Assembly: GCF_001678945.1 (NCBI RefSeq)
Contig: NZ_CP015124.1
Coordinates: forward strand, 2,766,001 to 2,830,000
Direction: 5' to 3'
From: Phaeobacter gallaeciensis
GTDB lineage: Bacteria > Pseudomonadota > Alphaproteobacteria > Rhodobacterales > Rhodobacteraceae
DNA: 64,000 bases
Below the pieces are notes generated by a model. The model was given only the letters and a program-made list of their open reading frames with translations. It did not search any database and had not been told where the DNA came from. Below, in pieces: positions 51,832-61,786 of this stretch (position 1 is its first letter; each line of letters begins with the position of its first letter). A program made the position numbers and the translations under genes.

Positions 51832-52444
51832 TCCGCTGACGCTTCTTGCCTTTGTGCCCGCGGCGCTGGCGCTGAACCTGACGCCGGGGGCGGATATGAT
51901 GTTCTGCCTTGGGCAGGGGCTGCGCTCGGGGCGGCGCGCGGCGGTCGCGGCCAGCGCCGGGATCACGGCCGGGTGTTTCGTGCATGTGGCACTGGCGGGT
52001 CTCGGCCTTGGCGCGGCGGTTGCTGCGGTTCCGGGACTTTTCGATGTAATCCGTTGGGTCGGCGTGGCCTATCTTCTTTATCTCGCTTGGACCACCTTCC
52101 GCAGCGGGCCTGTGACGGGCGATGCGCCTGCGGTGCCCGCGGCGCGGGCCTTTCGTTCCGGTTTTCTGGTGAATCTCACCAACCCCAAGGTGATCCTGTT
52201 CGTCCTCGCCTTTATCCCGCAATTCGTGGTCCCCGAGGCAGGTCCCGTGCTGCTGCAGTTCCTGATCTTCGGTGCGGTCCTGTCGCTGGGCGGTTTCGTG
52301 ATCAACGGGTTGGTCGGGATCTTTGCGGGGCAGGCCGGGCGGCGGCTGATCACCAACCCGGTGGCGGGGCGCTGGCTGGGGCGGATCTCTGGCGGTATTT
52401 TTGCCGGTCTCGCGCTGAGGCTGGCCATTCTGGAAAAAGCATAA
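51824..52444 (+). CDS. LysE-family amino-acid exporter
   Basis: A 206-residue membrane protein with six hydrophobic helices and the RhtB/LysE opening MIDPLTLLAFVPAALALNLTPGADMMFCLGQGLRSGRRAAV. The family motif NLTNPKVILFVLAFIPQFV is present. It probably exports an amino acid; the specific substrate is not predictable. Confidence 0.88.
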   Translation: MIDPLTLLAFVPAALALNLTPGADMMFCLGQGLRSGRRAAVAASAGITAGCFVHVALAGLGLGAAVAAVPGLFDVIRWVGVAYLLYLAWTTFRSGPVTGDAPAVPAARAFRSGFLVNLTNPKVILFVLAFIPQFVVPEAGPVLLQFLIFGAVLSLGGFVINGLVGIFAGQAGRRLITNPVAGRWLGRISGGIFAGLALRLAILEKA

Positions 52445-52457
52445 GGCGTAGCAGACC

Positions 52458-53000
52458 ATGTCGCGTATCGATGAGAGCAAAGACTTCATTCCCGTCCGCA
52501 TTGCCATCCTGACCGTCTCGGATAGCCGCTCGCTGGAGGAGGACCGCTCCGGGCAGGTCCTGGTGGATCGGCTGACCGAGGCAGGGCATGTGCTGGCCGA
52601 CAGGAAGATCCTGCCGGATGAGCGCAGCGAGATCGCCGATCAGCTGCGCGCCTGGGTGGCGAACCCGGAGGTGGACGTCGTGATTTCCACCGGCGGCACC
52701 GGCCTTACGGGCCGCGATGTCACGGTCGAGGCGCACCGCGATGTCTATGAAAAGGAAATCGACGCCTTCGGTACCGTCTTCACCATCGTGTCGATGCAGA
52801 AGATCGGCACCTCGGCGGTGCAGTCACGGGCCACGGGCGGTGTTGCCGGGGGCACGTATCTGTTCGCGCTGCCGGGCAGCCCGGGCGCCTGCAAGGACGG
52901 CTGGGACGAAATCCTGGGCAGACAGCTCGATTTCCGCCACCGCCCCTGCAATTTCGTCGAGATAATGCCCCGTTTGGACGAACATCTGCGACGGAAGTGA
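52458..53000 (+). CDS. moaB: Molybdenum cofactor biosynthesis protein B
   Basis: A 180-residue MoaB/MogA-type protein that adenylylates molybdopterin or supports that step. Conserved motifs: IAILTVSDSRSLEEDRSG, VVISTGGTGLTGRDVTVEA and LFALPGSPGACKDGWDEIL. It supplies cofactor for molybdoenzymes such as the nitrate reductase encoded at 25.9 kb, although the two genes are not linked. It lies 13 bases after the LysE gene. Confidence 0.92.
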   Translation: MSRIDESKDFIPVRIAILTVSDSRSLEEDRSGQVLVDRLTEAGHVLADRKILPDERSEIADQLRAWVANPEVDVVISTGGTGLTGRDVTVEAHRDVYEKEIDAFGTVFTIVSMQKIGTSAVQSRATGGVAGGTYLFALPGSPGACKDGWDEILGRQLDFRHRPCNFVEIMPRLDEHLRRK

Positions 53001-53124
53001 TCCGCGGCCGCGTGTAACCTCGTAACGGGTATGTTCAGTTGCTATCTTTTCAGGTGGGCGATTGCGCCTGCCCGGGTGTTTTGCGGGATCGAAGCGGCAG
53101 CATCTGCCACCGGAAGGAATATGA

Positions 53125-54594
53125 ATGCGGTTTTTGCGGCATAGTTTGACGGGTCTGTTTCTGACGGCGGCGATGCTGGGTCTGCTGCTCTACGCGGGCT
53201 GGCTGGTGATGGGGGCGGTGCAGGCGCGGCTCAATGCCGAACCGCGCACGCCGCCTGCGCGCGAGCGCGTTTTTGCGGTGCGGGTAGTCTCGGCGGATGT
53301 GCAGACTATCGCGCCAGAGCTGATCGCCTTTGGCCGCATCGACAGCCGCCGGACGCTGGAGTTGCGCACCGCGTTGGCCGGTCGGGTCATTCACCTGTCC
53401 GAGAATTTCGAAGAGGGCGGCCGCGTCGAGGAAGGCGCGCTGCTGGTGCAGATCGATCCTGCCGATGCGCAGGCGGCACTGGACCGGGCCGAGGCCGACA
53501 TGATGGATGCCCGCGCCGAAGAGCGTGATGCGGGACGGGCCCTGATCCTGGCCAATGATGAGCTCGAAGCCGCGCAGGATCAGGCGGAATTGCGCGGCAA
53601 GGCCTATCAGCGGCAGCTGGATCTTGAGGAACGAGGTGTCGGTACCACGGCAACGGTGGAAACCGCAGCGCTGGCGGCAGCGCAGGCGCGGCAGGCGGTG
53701 ATTTCCCGCAGGCAGGCGATTTCGCAGGCCGAGGCCCGGGTGGATCAGGCCAAGACGCGGGTGGCCCGCGCCGAGATTGCGCTGGAAACCGCACAGCGCG
53801 ATCTGGAAGATACCACGATTTCGGCCGCCTTCAGCGGTACCTTGCAGGCGGTCAGCCTGGTCGAAGGGCGTCTCGTCTCGGCCAATGAAAAACTCGCCGA
53901 ACTGGTGGACGCGGACCGGCTGGAGGTGGCTTTCCGGGTTTCGACCCTGCAATACGCCCGCCTGCTGGATGATGCCGGGCACCTGATCGAGGCCCCGGTG
54001 CGGGTGACGCTGGATGCCGCTGGCGCAGCCCTGTCGGCCACCGGGCAGTTGTCGCGGGTCAGCGGCGCCGCCGGGGACGGGCAGACGGGCCGTCTGGTCT
54101 ATGCGCGCCTTGATGCGGCGCCGGGCTTCAAACCGGGGGATTTCGTGACCGTTTCGGTGACCGAACCGCCGGTGGAGAATGTCGTGCGGGTGCCTGCCTC
54201 GGCGCTGGGCAGCGACGGCGCGGTGCTGCTGCTGGGCGCCGAAGACCGGCTGGAGGCGCTGCCGGTGGAACTGGTGCGCAGGCAGGGCGATGCGGTTCTG
54301 ATCCGGGGCGAAGGCCTAGCAGGGCGCGAGATCGTCACTGGGCGCACGCCCCTCCTGGGCGCGGGTATCCGGGTGCGACCCCTGCGGATCGACGCCAAGG
54401 CTGAGATTGCCCCCGAAGCCGCAGGGCCCGAGCTGATAGAGCTGACCGAGGATCGCCGCGCCCGTCTTGTCGCCCTTGTCGAAGGCAATGCGCGGATGCC
54501 GGAAGAGGCTCGCAAACGGGTGCTGGCGCAGCTCTCGGAAACGGCGGTGCCTGCGCAACTGGTCAACCGTATCGAAGCCCGCAAGGGAGGCTGA
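53125..54594 (+). CDS. RND efflux periplasmic adaptor subunit
   Basis: A 489-residue membrane-fusion protein. One N-terminal membrane helix (about residues 8-30) is followed by a lipoyl-like half (LRTALAGRVIHLSENFEEGGRVEEGALLVQIDP), a long Ala/Glu/Gln-rich coiled-coil hairpin (about 115-230), the second lipoyl half (TTISAAFSGTLQAVSLVEGRLV) and beta-barrel domains. The C-terminal 60 residues are an added helical tail. It connects the RND pump to an outer-membrane channel. The stop is 3 bases before the pump gene. Confidence 0.9.
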   Translation: MRFLRHSLTGLFLTAAMLGLLLYAGWLVMGAVQARLNAEPRTPPARERVFAVRVVSADVQTIAPELIAFGRIDSRRTLELRTALAGRVIHLSENFEEGGRVEEGALLVQIDPADAQAALDRAEADMMDARAEERDAGRALILANDELEAAQDQAELRGKAYQRQLDLEERGVGTTATVETAALAAAQARQAVISRRQAISQAEARVDQAKTRVARAEIALETAQRDLEDTTISAAFSGTLQAVSLVEGRLVSANEKLAELVDADRLEVAFRVSTLQYARLLDDAGHLIEAPVRVTLDAAGAALSATGQLSRVSGAAGDGQTGRLVYARLDAAPGFKPGDFVTVSVTEPPVENVVRVPASALGSDGAVLLLGAEDRLEALPVELVRRQGDAVLIRGEGLAGREIVTGRTPLLGAGIRVRPLRIDAKAEIAPEAAGPELIELTEDRRARLVALVEGNARMPEEARKRVLAQLSETAVPAQLVNRIEARKGG

Positions 54595-54597
54595 TCC

Positions 54598-57500
54598 ATG
54601 CGCGATCTGTCCCGGCCCGCTGGCGGCCTGCTAAGCTACTTCACCCGTCACCGGACGGCGGCCAACCTTCTGTTGGTGATCCTGCTGGTGCTGGGCGCGG
54701 CGGCGATCCCCAACATGCGGGCGCAGTTCTTTCCCGATGTGATCGTGGAAAACGTCACCGTCCGGGTGCAATGGGATGGTGCCGGCCCCGAGGACGTGGA
54801 CAGCGCCATCGTGCAGGCGCTGGAACCGGCCCTTCTGGCGGTGGACGGGGTCGAGGAAACCAGCGCCATCTCCCGCGAGGGTCTGGGCACCATCACGCTG
54901 GAGTTCGAACCGGGCTGGGATATGTCACGCGCCTCGGATGATGTGCAGACAGCGGTCAGCCTGGTCACCACCCTGCCGGAAGAGGCGGAAGAGCCCACCG
55001 TCAAACGCGGTGCCTGGCGCGATCGGGTGACCGACGTGGTGATCACCGGCGATATCGGCCCCGAGCAATTGGGGCTCTTTGCGGATGAGCTGGTCGTGCG
55101 CCTGTTCGAGGTCGGGGTCACCCGCACCACTATCCGCGGTGTTGCTGCGCCGGAAACCATCGTTGAAGTGCCCTCGTCTGCGCTGATCACTTATGATGTC
55201 AGCATGGCGGAAATAGCTGCCGCCATCGCCGCCGAGGTCGATGCCGATCCGGCGGGCGATGTCACCGGCGCCAATACCCGCGTGCGCACCGGCAGCGAGA
55301 AACGCACGCCGGACGAGCTGGCCGGAATTGTCCTGCGCACCAATGCGGACGGATCGGCGCTGACCATTGGTGATGTGGCAACGATCCGGGTCGAAGGCGT
55401 CGACCGCAGCCGCTCCTATTTCGTGGGCGAGCACCCGGCGATGTCGGTGCGGGTCGACCGCTCGGATCAGGGCGATGCTATCGGCATCCAGCACAAGGTC
55501 GAAAAGGTCGTCGACGAATTGCAGCTGAGCCTGCCGCAGGGGGTCACCGCCGGGCTGATCCGCACCCGGGCCGAGGCGATCTCGGACCGGCTCAACATCC
55601 TTGTGGACAACGGGCTGATGGGGCTTGGGCTGGTGTTGATCCTGCTGTTCCTGTTCCTCAACGTGCGCATCGCCTTCTGGGTCGCGGCGGGCATTCCGGC
55701 GGCGATGTTTGCGGCCGTGGCGCTGATGTACGCGGCGGGGCTGACCATCAACATGGTCTCACTTTTTGGTCTGATCATCACCCTGGGGATCGTGGTCGAT
55801 GATGCCATCGTGGTGGGCGAACATGCCGATTTCCGGGTTCGGCGGCTGGGCGAGACGCCGATGCAGGCGGCCGAGAACGCGGCCCGGCGTATGGCTCTGC
55901 CGGTGTTTGCTGCAACCCTGACTACGATCATCGCCTTTTTCGGTCTGGTTATCATCGGCGGGCGCTTTGGCGATCTGATCCGGGATATTCCCTTTACGGT
56001 CATCATGGTGCTGGCGGCCTCATTGGCGGAATGCTTCCTGATCCTGCCGAACCACATGGCCCATGCCCTGACCCACGCGCAGCAGCGGCACTGGTACGAC
56101 TGGCCCAACCGGGCGGTGAACCGGGGTTTTCGCTGGGTCCGGGACGTCCTGTTCCGCCCGTTGATGGCGCTGGTGGTGCGCGCACGCTACGTGGTGCTGG
56201 CAGGCGCTGCGGTCATTCTGGCCAGCCAGCTGGCGCTGTTCATTGGCGGCGATGTCAAATGGCGGTTCTTCAACGCGCCGGAGCGCGGTTCGATCACCGG
56301 CAATTTCGCCATGGCCGAGGGGGCGACCCGCGAAGACACGTTGGAGATGATGCGCGAGATGCAGCGCGCGACCGAGGCGCTGGGCGCGGAATACGCTGAA
56401 CGCTATGGCGAAAACCCGCTGGATTTCGTCATGGCCGAGATTGGCGGCAACGCCGGGCGCGGTCTGTCAGGTGTCGAGGCCAAGGACGCTGACCTGCTGG
56501 GTGGCATCTCGATCGAGCTGATCGACGCGGATAAACGCGATTATTCCAGTTTTGCCTTTGTCGCGGAGCTGCAGCAACGGGTGGTGCGCCATCCACTGGC
56601 AGAGACCGTTTCCTTCCGCAGCTGGCGTTCGGGGCCGGGCGGTGATGCGATGGACGTACAGTTCTACGGCGCCGACGTGCAGACGCTGAAGGCGGCCTCG
56701 GAGGATCTGAAAACCGCCGTCCTGCGTTACCCCGAGGTGTCGGCGGTGGAGGACAACCTCGCCTATGACAAGGAAGAGGTCATTCTGGATCTGACTCCGC
56801 AGGGGCAGGCGCTGAACTTTACCATCGACAGTCTGGGCCGGGCGCTGCGGGCGCGGCTCAACGGGATCGAGGCAGCGACCTATCCGGACGGACCGCGCAG
56901 CGCCACCATCCGGGTCGAACTGCCCGAGGGTGAGCTGACGGCGGATTTCCTGGAGCGTACCCTGATGCGGGCGCCGGGCGGCAGCTATGTGCCGCTGGCC
57001 GATATCGTTTCGGTCAGCCAACGCAGCGGGTTTTCCACCGTGCGGCGCGAAAACGGCGTCCGGGTGATCAGCGTTACCGGCGATATCTCCGAGGACGATC
57101 CCGCCCGCGCCGAGGCGGTGATCACCGCGCTGCAGGAGGAGATCCTGCCGACAATCGCCAGCGAGCGTCAGGTGGAATGGCGTCTTGCGGGCCTCAGCGA
57201 GCAGGAAGACACTTTCCTGTCCGAGGCGGGCACCGGTCTGATCCTGTGCCTGACCGGCATCTACCTGGTGCTGGCCTGGATCTTTGCCAGTTGGACGCGG
57301 CCCATCGTGGTGATGGCGATCATTCCCTTCGGCCTCGTGGGCACGATCTGGGGGCATTACATCTGGGAGGTGCCTCTCAGCATGTTCACGGTGGTGGGGC
57401 TTCTGGGCATGACCGGGATCATCATCAACGATTCCATCGTGCTGGTCACAACCATCGACGAATACGCGGCTGAGCGCGGGCTGGTGCCTTCGATCATCGA

Positions 57501-58044
57501 CGGGGCCGCGGATCGTTTGCGTCCGGTAATGCTGACGACGCTGACCACCGTGCTGGGTCTGGCGCCTTTGATGTACGAAAGCTCGCAGCAGGCGCAGTTC
57601 CTGAAGCCGACGGTGATCACGCTGGTCTACGGGCTGGGTTTTGGCATGTTCCTGGTGCTTCTGGTGGTTCCCGCACTGGTCGCGGTGCAGCGGGACGCGG
57701 CGCGGCCCATCACATCGCTGCGCCGGGCGCTGCGGTCCGGTCAGTGCGCCCATACCCGGGTTTTGCGCTGGCTGATCGCCGGATCGGCTTTGGTACAGCT
57801 CGGCTGGCTGGTGCTGACGCTGGGCTGGGCCATGGCCACCGGCGCGCTGCATCCGGCCCTGCGTGGGGGGCTTATGGCCTCGGACACCGGGCTGGCCGCG
57901 ATGGAGCCGGTGCGGGCGGGGCTCATCCTGTTCCTGCTGGGGGCCGTGGTGTTCGGGCTGCTGACCTATGTGATCGGGGCGCTGTCCCACGGGCTGCGGT
58001 CGCGCCAGCGCGACCGGGCCAAGAGCGCGACCTCGGCCACCTGA
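54598..58044 (+). CDS. RND efflux transporter, inner-membrane pump
   Basis: A 1148-residue HAE1/AcrB-type exporter with two similar halves, each with a membrane bundle and a large periplasmic loop. The proton-relay aspartates are visible in helix 4 ([17 protein letters not shown]). The helix-10 Lys of AcrB is replaced by Asn in [18 protein letters not shown], a variant found in other RND branches. After helix 12 there is an extension with two more membrane helices (about residues 1055-1140). No outer-membrane channel gene is adjacent, so it probably shares a TolC-like protein. The 3' end overlaps the convergent Nudix gene by 79 bases. Confidence 0.92.
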   Translation: MRDLSRPAGGLLSYFTRHRTAANLLLVILLVLGAAAIPNMRAQFFPDVIVENVTVRVQWDGAGPEDVDSAIVQALEPALLAVDGVEETSAISREGLGTITLEFEPGWDMSRASDDVQTAVSLVTTLPEEAEEPTVKRGAWRDRVTDVVITGDIGPEQLGLFADELVVRLFEVGVTRTTIRGVAAPETIVEVPSSALITYDVSMAEIAAAIAAEVDADPAGDVTGANTRVRTGSEKRTPDELAGIVLRTNADGSALTIGDVATIRVEGVDRSRSYFVGEHPAMSVRVDRSDQGDAIGIQHKVEKVVDELQLSLPQGVTAGLIRTRAEAISDRLNILVDNGLMGLGLVLILLFLFLNVRIAFWVAAGIPAAMFAAVALMYAAGLTINMVSLFGLIITLGIVVDDAIVVGEHADFRVRRLGETPMQAAENAARRMALPVFAATLTTIIAFFGLVIIGGRFGDLIRDIPFTVIMVLAASLAECFLILPNHMAHALTHAQQRHWYDWPNRAVNRGFRWVRDVLFRPLMALVVRARYVVLAGAAVILASQLALFIGGDVKWRFFNAPERGSITGNFAMAEGATREDTLEMMREMQRATEALGAEYAERYGENPLDFVMAEIGGNAGRGLSGVEAKDADLLGGISIELIDADKRDYSSFAFVAELQQRVVRHPLAETVSFRSWRSGPGGDAMDVQFYGADVQTLKAASEDLKTAVLRYPEVSAVEDNLAYDKEEVILDLTPQGQALNFTIDSLGRALRARLNGIEAATYPDGPRSATIRVELPEGELTADFLERTLMRAPGGSYVPLADIVSVSQRSGFSTVRRENGVRVISVTGDISEDDPARAEAVITALQEEILPTIASERQVEWRLAGLSEQEDTFLSEAGTGLILCLTGIYLVLAWIFASWTRPIVVMAIIPFGLVGTIWGHYIWEVPLSMFTVVGLLGMTGIIINDSIVLVTTIDEYAAERGLVPSIIDGAADRLRPVMLTTLTTVLGLAPLMYESSQQAQFLKPTVITLVYGLGFGMFLVLLVVPALVAVQRDAARPITSLRRALRSGQCAHTRVLRWLIAGSALVQLGWLVLTLGWAMATGALHPALRGGLMASDTGLAAMEPVRAGLILFLLGAVVFGLLTYVIGALSHGLRSRQRDRAKSATSAT

Positions 58045-58430
58045 TCGATCAGTTCCAGCCCGCTGCGGTGCAGATCGTCCACCGCCACCCATTTCGCCTG
58101 CAGCGCATCGTCATCCGGGGTCGGTGCACCGCTGACATAATCGCAGAGCACGGCAGTCAGCAGGTAGTGGTGCGCAACCGCCTTGTCCGGGCCGGGCAGG
58201 ATCACGTCGACATTGGTCAGATAGCCCCGCGGACGGGCAAGGACGCCGGTTTCCTCGTGCAATTCACGCGCGGCGGCCTCCAGCGCGGTTTCGCCCCATT
58301 CCACATGACCGCCGGGAAAGCCCCACCAGCCTGCGTTGGGCGGATTGCGGCGTTGGATCAGGATCACGCTGTCCTGTCCGGCTACGGTCTGGCAGACCAC
58401 GGCCAGCGCGCCCAGAACCGGGCGGCTCAT
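57966..58430 (-). CDS. Nudix hydrolase
   Basis: A 154-residue pyrophosphohydrolase with a complete Nudix box, [20 protein letters not shown] followed by ETGV, matching Gx5Ex7REUxEExGU. The substrate is unknown (nucleotide diphosphate type). Its last 26 codons lie within the 3' end of the RND pump gene on the other strand. Upstream it overlaps the DsbD-like gene by ATGA on the same strand. Confidence 0.87.
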   Translation of the reverse strand: MSRPVLGALAVVCQTVAGQDSVILIQRRNPPNAGWWGFPGGHVEWGETALEAAARELHEETGVLARPRGYLTNVDVILPGPDKAVAHHYLLTAVLCDYVSGAPTPDDDALQAKWVAVDDLHRSGLELIDQVAEVALLARSRWRDRSPWDSAPIT

Positions 58431-59293
58431 CCGGCGTCGCAGCCTTTGATATCCACCGAATGGCTGCGCCCCAGCACGGTAATGCGCAGTTTCGACCGGT
58501 CAATGGAGGTCGGGCTGTTGCTGGTTGCGGGCATGAACTCGGTCCGTGCCAGCAGAATACTGCCGCGCCGTTCGGTGCTGGTTTCCCCGGCCATCAGATG
58601 CGGTGTGCCCGGTTCGATCACCGCGACTTCCTCGCCGCCGGCGCTGGGCATGGTGATCTGCGCTTCGACGCGCATGCCGTAACTGCCGGGGGACAGGCTG
58701 CAGATCGCCGAGGAGACGCCTGCCTCCTGCGCCGAATAGGGGCGCGAGGCCAGCGCCGCGACGATCGCCGGGTTGCGGCCTGCCTCGGGGTCTGGCCGGT
58801 GATCAAAGGACAGCTCGGACGGCACGCAGACGTCCTTGCAAACGCCCAGTTCCATGCGTCCCTTGATGCGGACGGGTTTGGCAGGATTCGCGGGGGTGAT
58901 CTCGATCGGCAGCACCAGCTGATCGTGATAGCCGATGGTGCGGTAGCCGGAGGTCATGAAGACTTCGGGGGCGGGCCATGTCATCGACACGTCGCCAATG
59001 TTGCGCGATCCACGCCAGGAAAATCTGGGCGGAATGCCGGCATCCCCGGGCGCCCGCCAGTAGGTTTTCCAGCCGCTGTCGAGCGTTAGCCGCAGCGCGC
59101 CCATATAGGTGCCCCGTTTCGTCATCCCGCCATCGAGGATCTCGATCTGCACCGGATCGGGCGATGCGCCCGCCTGCACAGTCGCGACCGGCATCAGCGC
59201 AAGAACGGCGCAAGCCGCCACGGCGGATTTCAGACGGGCCAGCCCGAACACAGATCGGGACACAGGGCGAGAGGAGGGGCGTTCATGTCTCAT
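58427..59293 (-). CDS. Secreted DsbD-alpha-like thiol-disulfide protein
   Basis: A 288-residue protein with a signal peptide (basic n-region, hydrophobic core [21 protein letters not shown]). The mature domain resembles the N-terminal periplasmic domain of Dsb[35 protein letters not shown] and the Cys pair in GVCKDVCVP. It lacks the membrane and C-terminal thioredoxin domains of full DsbD. It likely passes reducing power to periplasmic partners. I chose ATG 59293 (MRHERPSSR); a longer frame to 59329 adds no recognisable sequence. Confidence 0.8.
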   Translation of the reverse strand: MRHERPSSRPVSRSVFGLARLKSAVAACAVLALMPVATVQAGASPDPVQIEILDGGMTKRGTYMGALRLTLDSGWKTYWRAPGDAGIPPRFSWRGSRNIGDVSMTWPAPEVFMTSGYRTIGYHDQLVLPIEITPANPAKPVRIKGRMELGVCKDVCVPSELSFDHRPDPEAGRNPAIVAALASRPYSAQEAGVSSAICSLSPGSYGMRVEAQITMPSAGGEEVAVIEPGTPHLMAGETSTERRGSILLARTEFMPATSNSPTSIDRSKLRITVLGRSHSVDIKGCDAG

Positions 59294-59469
59294 ACACCAA
59301 TAAATGCGCATTCCGGCTGCAAATGCCAAGTCACGTTCCGGTCAGACTTCGTCAGATCTGGCTGCTTCAGTGTCGCAGGGGACCAGCCCTTGCACCTCTG
59401 GGCGTGGGGCTGCATGCTGGTCGCATGCGGTCTGGTCCGATGGACCAAGCAGACAGAAAGACAGGCGAT

Positions 59470-60024
59470 ATGGATCTGACAGGTAAACTCTTGATTGCCA
59501 TGCCGGGAATCGGCGATCCGCGGTTCGAACATGCGGTGGTGTTCCTGTGCTCTCACAGTGATGAGGGGGCGATGGGGCTGATCGTGAACAAGACGGCGCC
59601 GGGCGTGCAGCTGGGCAGTCTGCTGGAACAGCTGGAGATCGAGGCAAACACCGATGTTGCATCTCTGCCTGTCCGTTTCGGTGGTCCGGTCGAGACCCAG
59701 CGCGGCTTCGTTTTGCATTCGGACGAATATCATTCGCGGGTCAATTCTCTGGATGTTCCGGGCGGTTTTGCAATGACCGCGACGTTGGACATTCTGGAAG
59801 ACATTGCCGAAGGCAGCGGGCCAGAGCAGATGGTCGTGATGCTGGGCTATGCTGGCTGGGGGCCGGGGCAGCTGGAAAGCGAAATCGTCGCCAATGGCTG
59901 GCTGACGGCCGAGGCCAGCGCCGAGCTGTTGTTCGAGATGGACGATCTGGAAAAATGGGGCGCGGCGTTGAAAACACTGGGCGTGGACCCGGTGTCGCTG
60001 TCCTCAAGCGCCGGAACCGCCTGA
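59470..60024 (+). CDS. YqgE/AlgH family protein
   Basis: A 184-residue protein of the UPF0301 family: MDLTGKLLIAMPGIGDPRFEHAVVFLCSHSDEGAMGLIVNK, FGGPVETQRGFVLHS and VMLGYAGWGPGQLESEI. The biochemical role is not settled. I chose ATG 59470 because MDLTGKLL is the family's normal opening; ATG 59440 is in frame upstream. Divergent from the DsbD-like gene. Confidence 0.88.
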   Translation: MDLTGKLLIAMPGIGDPRFEHAVVFLCSHSDEGAMGLIVNKTAPGVQLGSLLEQLEIEANTDVASLPVRFGGPVETQRGFVLHSDEYHSRVNSLDVPGGFAMTATLDILEDIAEGSGPEQMVVMLGYAGWGPGQLESEIVANGWLTAEASAELLFEMDDLEKWGAALKTLGVDPVSLSSSAGTA

Positions 60025-60050
60025 CCCCACACGGTCAGTGCGGCGAGATA

Positions 60051-60080
60051 CGCAGGGACGGGTCGCCCCTGCGTGTTATT
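60051..60080 (+). terminator. Possible terminator after YqgE-type gene
   Basis: A 7-bp stem CGCAGGG / CCCTGCG with a 9-base loop (60051-60073), followed by TGTTATTGTC. The T-rich tract is short and interrupted, so it may be weak. It lies between convergent genes. Confidence 0.5.
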
Positions 60081-60100
60081 GTCTGTCAGGTCTGCGCCAA

Positions 60101-60547
60101 TTATGGACGGACGTAAGAGAACCCTTGTTCCTGCAGTTCCACCAGCCGGACCACACCGGAAGGCACGATCGAGGCTTCCTCGAGCAGGGCAACTTCCTTG
60201 CCTGCCTTCTCGCTCATCTTGCGGTGGGTGTTGCCGCAGGCGGAAAAGGACAGTTTGTCGTTCTCAAGGCTCATGGTTGCAATGCGGTCCGCGACCGGGC
60301 TTTTCCCCGGAATCAGCATGTGCAGGCCGGGGCCGTAGGCGACAACTTCCACAACCGCCGTGTCCCCTTGCGCCTCGTAATAGCGGGTCAGGTTCTGCAC
60401 GTTGTTGAGCGCCATGTTCATGACCTTGGGGTCATTCTGATTGACGTGAACGGCGATGTGATGCGTGGCACCTTCGGCAAGGGCTGCGGTGGTCCAGCCT
60501 GCGCACAGGCTTGTGGCTACAGCGGCCGCTGTCAGTAAATGTTTCAT
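60101..60547 (-). CDS. Secreted DsrE-like protein
   Basis: A 148-residue protein with a Sec signal peptide (MKHLLTAAAVATSLCAGWTTAALA). The mature domain resembles DsrE/DsrF: THHIAVHVNQNDPKVMNMALNNVQNL, VEVVAYGPGLHMLIPGKSPVADRI, LSFSACGNTHRKM with a single Cys, and GVVRLVELQEQGFSYVRP. The Cys sits at the active position of this fold. It is the second secreted DsrE-type protein in the window (the first is at 2.4 kb), but stands alone here with GGAGG upstream. Confidence 0.8.
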   Translation of the reverse strand: MKHLLTAAAVATSLCAGWTTAALAEGATHHIAVHVNQNDPKVMNMALNNVQNLTRYYEAQGDTAVVEVVAYGPGLHMLIPGKSPVADRIATMSLENDKLSFSACGNTHRKMSEKAGKEVALLEEASIVPSGVVRLVELQEQGFSYVRP

Positions 60548-60665
60548 GATGTTCCTCCCTAGTAGGAGGTCAGGATAGCCCGGTATCCCGTTTATGCATA
60601 GAGACTAGCGAATATATGAATAATTGATGGGGTTTTGGCGGATCTGGCTGGCCGTTCGGGCCGGG

Positions 60666-61631
60666 TCAGTGCGCGGAACTGTCGTCCCGGGGCGCGGCGG
60701 CCCGGCGCAAACGGTCGTTGATCGCGCTGCCAAGCCCGTGTTCGGGGATGGGCGCGACAGCAATCGGCTGACCGATTGCATCAAGCCGGTGCAGGTGTTC
60801 GAACAGATTGGCGGCGGCTTCGGCTAGATCGCCGACCGCTGACAGGTTCAGATCACAGTCCATGGAGCCAAAGCCGAGCAGCAGCTCGCCCTCACCGGCT
60901 TCTGTCGCGTTTAGGCGGACGCGGGCATTGGGCGCGTAGTGGGACAGCAACTGCCCCGGCGCCGACAGGGGATCGGCTGCGTCGCGGTCGGTCAGCGACG
61001 TACCGAGGGTTGCCTCAATGTCCTCGGCTGCCAGTCCGCCGGGGCGCAGCAGCATGGGGTCTGGTCCGCTGAGGCCAACGATGGTGGATTCCACTCCTAC
61101 GCCGCAGGGACCATCGTCCACGACGGCAGCGATCCTGCCGTTCAGCCCGGCCAGCACATGCGCGGCCGTAGTGGGGCTGATCCGTCCCGACGGGTTGGCC
61201 GAGGGCGCTGCCACCGGTCCGTCCACGAGGCGTAGCAGCCGCAGGGCGGTGGGATGGGCCGGAACCCGAACTGCCAGTGTCTGAAGTCCCGCGGTCACCA
61301 GTCCGGAAACGCCGTGGTCCTCGCGCAGTGGCAAGACCAGGGTCAGCGGCCCGGGCCAGAAGGCCGCTGCCAGCCGTTCGGCCAAATCGTTCCACTGCAC
61401 CAGCTGCTGCGCCGCCGCGACGGAATGTACATGGGCAATCAGCGGGTTAAAGCTGGGCCGCCCCTTGGCTGCATAGACCGAAGCCACCGCCGTGCCGTTG
61501 CGGGCATCGGCGCCCAGGCCGTAGACCGTCTCGGTCGGAAAGGACACCAGCTGCCCCGCCTTCAGAAGATCGGCGGCGCGGCTCAGATCAGCATCCGAGG
61601 TCCCCAGAATTTCGGTGGTCAGGCTGGACAT
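60666..61631 (-). CDS. L-threonylcarbamoyladenylate synthase, Sua5 type
   Basis: A 321-residue protein that makes threonylcarbamoyl-AMP for the t6A modification of tRNA. The N-terminal YrdC domain has GQLVSFPTETVYGLGADA, VYAAKGRPSFNPLIAHV, FWPGPLTLVLP and APSANPSGRISPTTAAHV. The C-terminal Sua5 domain begins near residue 225 (APGQLLSHYAPNARVRL). I chose ATG 61631 (MSSLTTEILG), not the frame extension to 61787. It is divergent from the acyl-CoA dehydrogenase gene. Confidence 0.92.
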   Translation of the reverse strand: MSSLTTEILGTSDADLSRAADLLKAGQLVSFPTETVYGLGADARNGTAVASVYAAKGRPSFNPLIAHVHSVAAAQQLVQWNDLAERLAAAFWPGPLTLVLPLREDHGVSGLVTAGLQTLAVRVPAHPTALRLLRLVDGPVAAPSANPSGRISPTTAAHVLAGLNGRIAAVVDDGPCGVGVESTIVGLSGPDPMLLRPGGLAAEDIEATLGTSLTDRDAADPLSAPGQLLSHYAPNARVRLNATEAGEGELLLGFGSMDCDLNLSAVGDLAEAAANLFEHLHRLDAIGQPIAVAPIPEHGLGSAINDRLRRAAAPRDDSSAH

Positions 61632-61786
61632 GGCGGGTGACGCGGCGTTTCGGTTGATTGAAAAGGTCGAGAGGATAGGTAATCGGACAGGCCGCGAGAT
61701 ATAAAGGGCCTCGTAAGCAATGCCAAGACTGGGTAAAAGACTAGCCCAGACACGAGAGAGCCCCACAGGACGCCAAGAGGACGCCA

